Below are positions 58,980 to 64,000 of a stretch of DNA of 64,000 bases, in pieces. Numbering within the stretch: the stretch's first letter is position 1; each line of letters starts with the position of its first letter. The stretch is taken from assembly GCA_033060915.1 (NCBI GenBank), contig CM065386.1:8545001-8609000 (forward strand), in the 5' to 3' direction. A program made the translations under genes and the position numbers. This DNA is from Euryodendron excelsum (taxonomy: Eukaryota; Streptophyta; Magnoliopsida; Ericales; Pentaphylacaceae). Under the pieces are notes generated by a model that was given only the letters and a program-made list of their open reading frames with translations, had not been told where the DNA came from and searched no databases.

Positions 58980-58988
58980 TATAAAAAA
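58980..58988 (+). promoter_or_regulatory. TATA element of gene C
   Basis: TATAAAAAA lies 75 bp before the ATG, at nearly the same distance as the TATAAAAA of gene B. Flanking promoter sequence from about 58840 is alignable with that of B from about 20810. Confidence 0.6.
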
Positions 58989-59054
58989 CTGCCAAACAGA
59001 TCAGACAAGGCGAGTCCCACATTTGAATATTTTCCCTAGAATACAACTGAATTG

Positions 59055-60140
59055 ATGGGTTGGTGGACTTTCATCATCGTTTCTATGTCTCTGATCTCCT
59101 TGGCCGATAACTCCTTTGTCAATCCGGAGGATGCCGGTGTAGCTGTCCAGCAGTTCCATGAATGCTTACCATCTTCCTCAACCGGAGGAGAGTTGCCATC
59201 TCTGGGCCGACCAAATCCTAGTGGCCAATCCTCATTTTCTACCGACAGAGCTCTTATCATAACCGGCGAATTACCACCACCGGATAATTCAGATACTTCC
59301 CCCGCCAGCGTCCACCAAGCCTTACCTCGCTTGACGAATGGGGAAGATGTCATTCGAGAACCACCAATAAGAGATCTTCCCCGGGTCTCCACCTCCGGCC
59401 CGGCCTCCTCCCGCTCTGGGACTACTAATGGTGGGCTGAGTCAGAGTGACCATTTCATTGATATCGATCAGCAACAAAGCGGCCAAGCCAGTACTAGCAC
59501 GGAGACAATTAGTACCCAAACCCGATACCCAACAAGAGGATTTACCGAGCCCTGTACCTCTTACTCATCCTCATCGCCTTTGTTGTTCGCAACCAACTCC
59601 AGTTCAGTTCATCCTGATCAGTTCCTCTTACGCGATTCTTTGCTACCCCAAAACTCTCAGACTTACCGTGCCATTAACTTTGAGCTTCAAAGGAACCAAC
59701 CATTGGCCGACCATTTGCCTGATCCTCAAGTGATTAATGCTCAAGAGGTGCCAAGGGACCAACCCTTTAAGCTGGGGAAGATTTTCCTTGGCCTCACTTT
59801 TCAAGCAGTCCTGGCTCTCATGATTTTCCACTTCCAGGGCTCATCGTCGTCCGAATCGTCTTCGTCTCCGTCCTCTTCTCCTACCACTCCTTCGATACCA
59901 GTCGAAATTGTTGGGGCATCTTTGGCAGTTGGTTTCACTTTTACTTTGATTGGGTTTTTGTTGAGGGATCCATACCCAACAGTGGCAAACATTAGTGAGT
60001 ATGCTGGGATATTTTCTGCTGCCTTTGGCTTCTTCGTGATGACAGAAATGTTCCTCCCGGAAAGCTTTAGTTGGACCGTGTGGCCTATTGGTGTTGTCGT
60101 CTTGCTAGTTTCCGCCTTTGTCCTTGCAAAGATGAGGTAG
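59055..60140 (+). CDS. Gene C: Ser/Pro-rich protein with four C-terminal membrane helices
   Basis: This is a single-exon, uncharacterised 361 aa protein, sister to gene B. The start is ATG at 59055 (MGWWTF); the codon before it is TTG. A short signal peptide covers residues 1-18 (ends SLADNS). Residues 19-238 are Ser/Thr/Pro/Gln-rich with islands shared with B: HECLPS (35-40), LTNGED (93-98), SDHFIDIDQQQSGQ (131-144) and YPTRG (158-162). An insertion relative to B lies at about 172-215. The membrane block starts KLGKIFLGLTFQAV; helices at about 243-259, 286-303, 313-334 and 341-358, a Ser-rich loop at 263-280, and the tail LAKMR. It is head-to-head with the m4 remnant, now 19 kb away because of retroelement insertions. 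The stop TAG lies in ATGAG|GTAGAT. Function unknown. Confidence 0.84.
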   Translation: MGWWTFIIVSMSLISLADNSFVNPEDAGVAVQQFHECLPSSSTGGELPSLGRPNPSGQSSFSTDRALIITGELPPPDNSDTSPASVHQALPRLTNGEDVIREPPIRDLPRVSTSGPASSRSGTTNGGLSQSDHFIDIDQQQSGQASTSTETISTQTRYPTRGFTEPCTSYSSSSPLLFATNSSSVHPDQFLLRDSLLPQNSQTYRAINFELQRNQPLADHLPDPQVINAQEVPRDQPFKLGKIFLGLTFQAVLALMIFHFQGSSSSESSSSPSSSPTTPSIPVEIVGASLAVGFTFTLIGFLLRDPYPTVANISEYAGIFSAAFGFFVMTEMFLPESFSWTVWPIGVVVLLVSAFVLAKMR

Positions 60141-60565
60141 ATTCAGCCCCCTTGGGGCCGAGGGCCGCAGAAGCACAAGTTAAACAGAAATGTGCATTGG
60201 GTGTGAGTAAGTAGGAATATTAGGGTTTTCGCAGCCTTGCAGAGCTCTTTGATATTTACTTGGAGCAAAATCAAAGAACACTTCCACGAAGAGATTTTGA
60301 AGGAAATCTTGTTGATATTAGCATGTTCTACGACATCCATGATCCTGCACAATAATATATCGTGAAATTTCTTTCCGGGGACTATTGCTTTTTTTAAAAA
60401 TGGTGGGTAGGATGTTTCCCCGCTTTTTATTTTTACTTTGGTGTCATTTGACAATTATACCCAATTTTCATTTGTTTTTTGTGACTCTTCTTAATTTGCT
60501 TTTTCGTTTTTTCAACTTTGCTTTTGAATATTAGTTATCGTTTACTAACTATCAAGTTTTTGTTT
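60141..60565. other. 3' flank of gene C; no gene
   Basis: Probable 3' UTR, then AT-rich DNA. A minus-strand open frame at 60143-60454 has no recognisable domain and lacks a counterpart behind gene B. Confidence 0.4.
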
Positions 60566-61081
60566 GAGTTAATTATACTGAAATATAACTCAGTTTTATT
60601 ATATCTTGTTAAATTTTAAAACATAACAAGTTGACTCCTTGAACTATCGATTTGTATCAATCAACCTATTATACTTGTAATATATTAACAATCAGGTAGA
60701 GAAGTAAATAAAAAATTATCATATAACTTGCACATATTCACAAAAATTTATTTTACACCTAAATTATATTTTTTTTATAATAATTGTCTAATGACTGAAA
60801 TATCTCTAATTTTGTCCTCATATTTGCATGTCATTCAAGAGATGTTTCAGTAATTAGACAATTATTATAATTAAAAATATTAACTTACATAAAAAATTGT
60901 ACTTTTGTTAACATATATAAGTCAAATAACAATTTTTTTTATCTATTTTCCTAACAGATTAGTAATACTAAGGGTTGATTAATATAAATCGATGTTCAGG
61001 AGCCAATTTATTATGTTTTACAGTTTAAGAGGACATAATGATACTGACTTATAGTTTAGGGAGTGTATTTATAATTAACCT
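60566..61081. mobile_element. Mutator-like foldback element (516 bp)
   Basis: The arms pair over more than 200 bp: left AAAACATAACAAGTTGACTCC and CGATTTGTATCAATCAACC match the complement of the right arm (GGTTGATTAATATAAATCG, GGAGCCAATTTATTATG). The flanks are the 9 bp repeat TTTTTGTTT (60557-60565 and 61082-61090), the Mutator length. Non-coding. Confidence 0.75.
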
Positions 61082-61531
61082 TTTTTGTTTTTCATAAAAA
61101 GAATAAAAAGGTTGAAAATTTGTCAGATTTTGGAACCTAGTGAAATATTTGCTTAAATAGGATTTTGCAAGGGAACTTTTTTAGAAAAACGATTTGGGTA
61201 ACGTATTGGGGAACTTCAAAATTTTGGGGGGTAAAAATATAATCACGAGGCTTTGACATATTCCATCATTTTTATCAGACTCAGCATGATTAATATATTG
61301 CTTGTTGCTCATTCATTTTTTCATAATACCGCATCTATTTAGGTGGAGGACCTATTCTCACGTGAGTGGAGGAGCAGGGATGGTCGGTGTTCTAAAAACA
61401 CTGAATAATTTTTTTAACTGTTGTGATAAAGAAATTCTAATTTGCCAAATTGACAAACTTATAATATACATCTACATATAAATTTCATAAATCTAAGCGT
61501 CATTTATCATTGAAGAATAGCACAATAGGAA

Positions 61532-62077
61532 GGGTAAATTATATTTTACACACTTACACGTTATACTGAATCTCACTTCAGGACCTACACTTTTAATTGA
61601 AACAATTAAACCAGTATACTTTTAATTTATTACAATGTCACCCTCCTATAAGTTTTCGTCTGTGCAATTGACTGTCAAAAGTCATGTGCATCTCACATGG
61701 CCTCTTTTTAAGGGTAAAAATATATTTTCATATCATTTTTTACGCCCAAATGTCATCATCTCTCGTCAATCTCTTTTAAAGCCTTTAAAAATCAAGTTAG
61801 AAATAAAATTAGGGTTCCAAAATACTTTTAATCGTCTCACGTGAGGAAGGCATGAGAGCATTTGAGAGCTAAAATAGTGTGAAAATATATTTTTGCTCTT
61901 AAAAAAGTGCGACTTGAGACACATAAGATTTTTGGACGTCAATTACACAAATAGAAGCTTATAGGAGGATAATATTGTAAAAATTGAAAGTGCGGGAGCT
62001 TAATTGTTACAATTGAAAGTACAGATTCAAAAGTAAAATTTGATATAAAATATGAGGGTGCAAAATGTAATTAACAT
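61532..62077. mobile_element. Mutator-like foldback element (546 bp)
   Basis: The left arm (GGGTAAATTATATTTTACACAC, then CTTTTAATTGAAACAATTAA) pairs with the right arm (TTAATTGTTACAATTGAAAG, then GCAAAATGTAATTAAC). The flanks CAATAGGAA (61523-61531) and AAATAGGAA (62078-62086) agree at eight of nine positions, a convincing 9 bp target duplication. It is the same family as 40618-41248. Non-coding. Confidence 0.8.
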
Positions 62078-62086
62078 AAATAGGAA

Positions 62087-64000
62087 CTATATCATACTAT
62101 CGATCTCGCATACCAAGCTTAATTTGATACCTGCTAAGGCCATTGTCCTCTCCCTTGCCCCAGGAAAGTGTTTGCTGCTAAATGGGCTAATGATTCCATT
62201 CCTAGGGCAGATATAGCACAAGTGGTTTCTGCCCGGAGATCCTAAATGTATTACATACTCTGAAAAACTTAACAACTTGCCTGTATATATCAGTGATCTA
62301 ATTCATGAGGTATTAATAGGCATATATGTAGGGATGGCAAAATATTTACATATATTGGGTCCTCGTCCTATTGGTACGGGTATGAGGTGATACTAAACGG
62401 GAGCAGAAAGGGTTTGGGAACAAAGTGCAAAACCCGTCTCAACCCAAACCCGTCCTGTTTATAAATATATATTTATTTTTATATGTATATATTTTATTAA
62501 AATATGAGCATTGTGATTTCTTTTTTATTTTTTGTTATTTTATCCCTTCTTTTGTCTATGATATGTTTGAAAAAAATACTAAGATAAAAGAAGCGGGGCG
62601 AGATGTGTGGAAGAATTGAGTAGGAATCTCCCAATCCAAATCTGCCCATTGCCCTCCCTACATATATGTATCAAACTATCAACAAACTGGGTTTGGTCCG
62701 GTCCCTATAAGTTCTGGACCTGATTTGACAAATATAAATCTTATCGGGTTAGATTGTTAGGAATAATAATATGAAACCACAAACTTGTGGTTTTGAAGCA
62801 TATCAATTTACATTTTCTTTAAAGTGATATTTGCCCCCACAATGTTGAGGAAAGGTTGTAGACAAATCACTTTTAGAATACAACAAAGCACACTAAAATC
62901 TTTCCAAATAACAATATTCAAACTTCGAACTAGAGAATAAGGGAATAGTAGACTGCAATAGGTGTGAAAAATACCTTTTTTAGAAAAGTCAAATCTATTA
63001 GTTTAAATTGAAAAGAATCACAGCCATATAATTACGCACGTGTGTATGAAATGCAAATCATATAATTATTACAAAGAAACACTTCAATTTCAAGTTATAA
63101 TATTGGCGTGCGTAAACCCATATAAAGATAGAGAAAGTATTTTAAACTTTCTATGTGGGACAAGCTCCAACACATAAAACCCACAAACAATTTGAACATT
63201 CCAAGCTATACATATGGAAAGTATACAACACTAACGGCTTCAAATCTCATGGATCTGTTTCGGGTCAGACCCCGCCTAGTGATACGTATATATTACTGTA
63301 TGGCAAATGCTATTATGTGCAAAACCCTATGTTCACTGACATTTTATGCCTTACTAAGAAGCGTATTGCTGCAATGCTTAGGCTTCCTTTATGAGAAGCT
63401 AACTTGTGATTTTTATTTTCAAAAGGATTGGTGTGGCTTCTTACCAACTGAAATTGACGTTATTGCCATTCACAACAATGTAAGCTTTTGGCAGACAGGT
63501 TACTGGGATTTGAGAGGGAGGGTCCTGGGTTTTGGGTTCGTGGTTTGTTCTCTATGGTATGTAGTATCGAAGGTTTCTGCAGTGAATAGCAAGGAATTAA
63601 TCTGGTCGGATTGTATACGTATTGTGGTTATTATTCTAGCAGTAGAAGTAAGACTATTTGTTCGATTCTTTGGGATTTGAGAGGGAGATGCATATGAAAA
63701 ACAGGTTGAATATTCATATGGATGAAGCAGCATCTGCCAGACCAAACATGTTCTCTGGTTACATATGTTTTTTTAAGTTGTTATTTATATATCTCTTGTG
63801 CAATTGTAGATCCTTTTTTCTTTTGGCGTGTGGTGGGGGGTGGTTATGAATTTATACTATACGGGTCTGTTTGGTTGCGCAAATCTTATTCTGTAAATTA
63901 ATTAATTTTGAATTAACAAAATAAAATTTATGAATTTAAGTGTGAGGAATAAATTTTGGAACTTCAAACAATGGATCAGAGTTTGGCCCAATGTGTGCTT
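62087..64000. other. Right end of window; no confident gene
   Basis: The stretch holds C-rich dispersed-repeat wording at 62330-62660 (ACCCGTCTCAACCC, ACCCGTCCTG), then AT-rich DNA. A 175-codon plus-strand frame at 63153-63680 begins in TATGTGGGACAAGCTCC, has no recognisable domain and no codon-use support, so it is not called. The 16 bp sequence GGGATTTGAGAGGGAG is repeated at 63505 and 63672. Confidence 0.4.

Noticed and set aside
63153..63680. 175-codon plus-strand frame at the right end
   Set aside because: No recognisable domain, overlapping frames on both strands, and it begins in repeat-like sequence; no supporting evidence.

Overview
This 64 kb window is AT-rich plant nuclear DNA, most likely from a eudicot, possibly a woody one. 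The evidence is plant-type LTR retrotransposons (Ty1-copia, and an LTR with hallmarks of the Ogre/Tat group), many foldback MITEs, (CT)n/(TA)n microsatellites, and a truncated receptor-like kinase that I recognise as close to Arabidopsis At1g78530. I cannot name the species. There is no sign of bacterial, organellar or viral-genome content, and no tRNA, rRNA or CRISPR array was found.

The genes worth attention form two small, uncharacterised membrane-protein families. The plus-strand family (genes A 9406-10353, B 21085-22095, C 59055-60140) encodes 315-361 aa proteins with an N-terminal signal peptide, a long Ser/Pro/Asn/Gln-rich segment carrying a (D/H)xIDI-type motif, and a C-terminal block of four predicted membrane helices ending in KMR. 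The minus-strand family (m1 1409-1813, m2 16342-16764, m3 33019-33378, plus a deletion derivative at 15482-15625 and a 5'-truncated copy m4 at 39967-40248) encodes 119-140 aa proteins with three hydrophobic helices and the signature FKGLPS(S/T)FHAF. Each plus gene is preceded by a minus gene in head-to-head orientation (m1/A, m2/B, m4/C). The two families show a faint resemblance to each other in the membrane block.

The window is best explained by two rounds of tandem duplication. Copy 1 runs about 0.95-22.1 kb (m1, A, m2', m2, B). Copy 2 runs about 32.6-60.1 kb (m3, no A homologue, m4, C). At least nine non-coding landmarks recur in the same order in both. The RLK fragment ends abruptly at the left edge of copy 2. 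Copy 2 has lost the A homologue and has gained about 12 kb of retroelement DNA between m4 and C.

Much of the rest is mobile DNA: the 3' end of a copia element (2-596); a 366 bp solo LTR whose empty site is preserved in a nearby duplicate; a CACTA-like non-autonomous element (about 22.8-25.7 kb); three related LTR sequences containing different palindromic repeats (about 25.9-27.2, 29.3-31.1 and 46.9-48.2 kb); five Mutator-like foldback elements; a nested LTR region at 45.1-49.4 kb; and a candidate solo LTR of about 4.9 kb (50553-55445). That last one carries arrays of short hairpins whose two arms change together between repeat units, the most unexpected signal found by eye. All functional statements for the two gene families are inference; no database search was possible.
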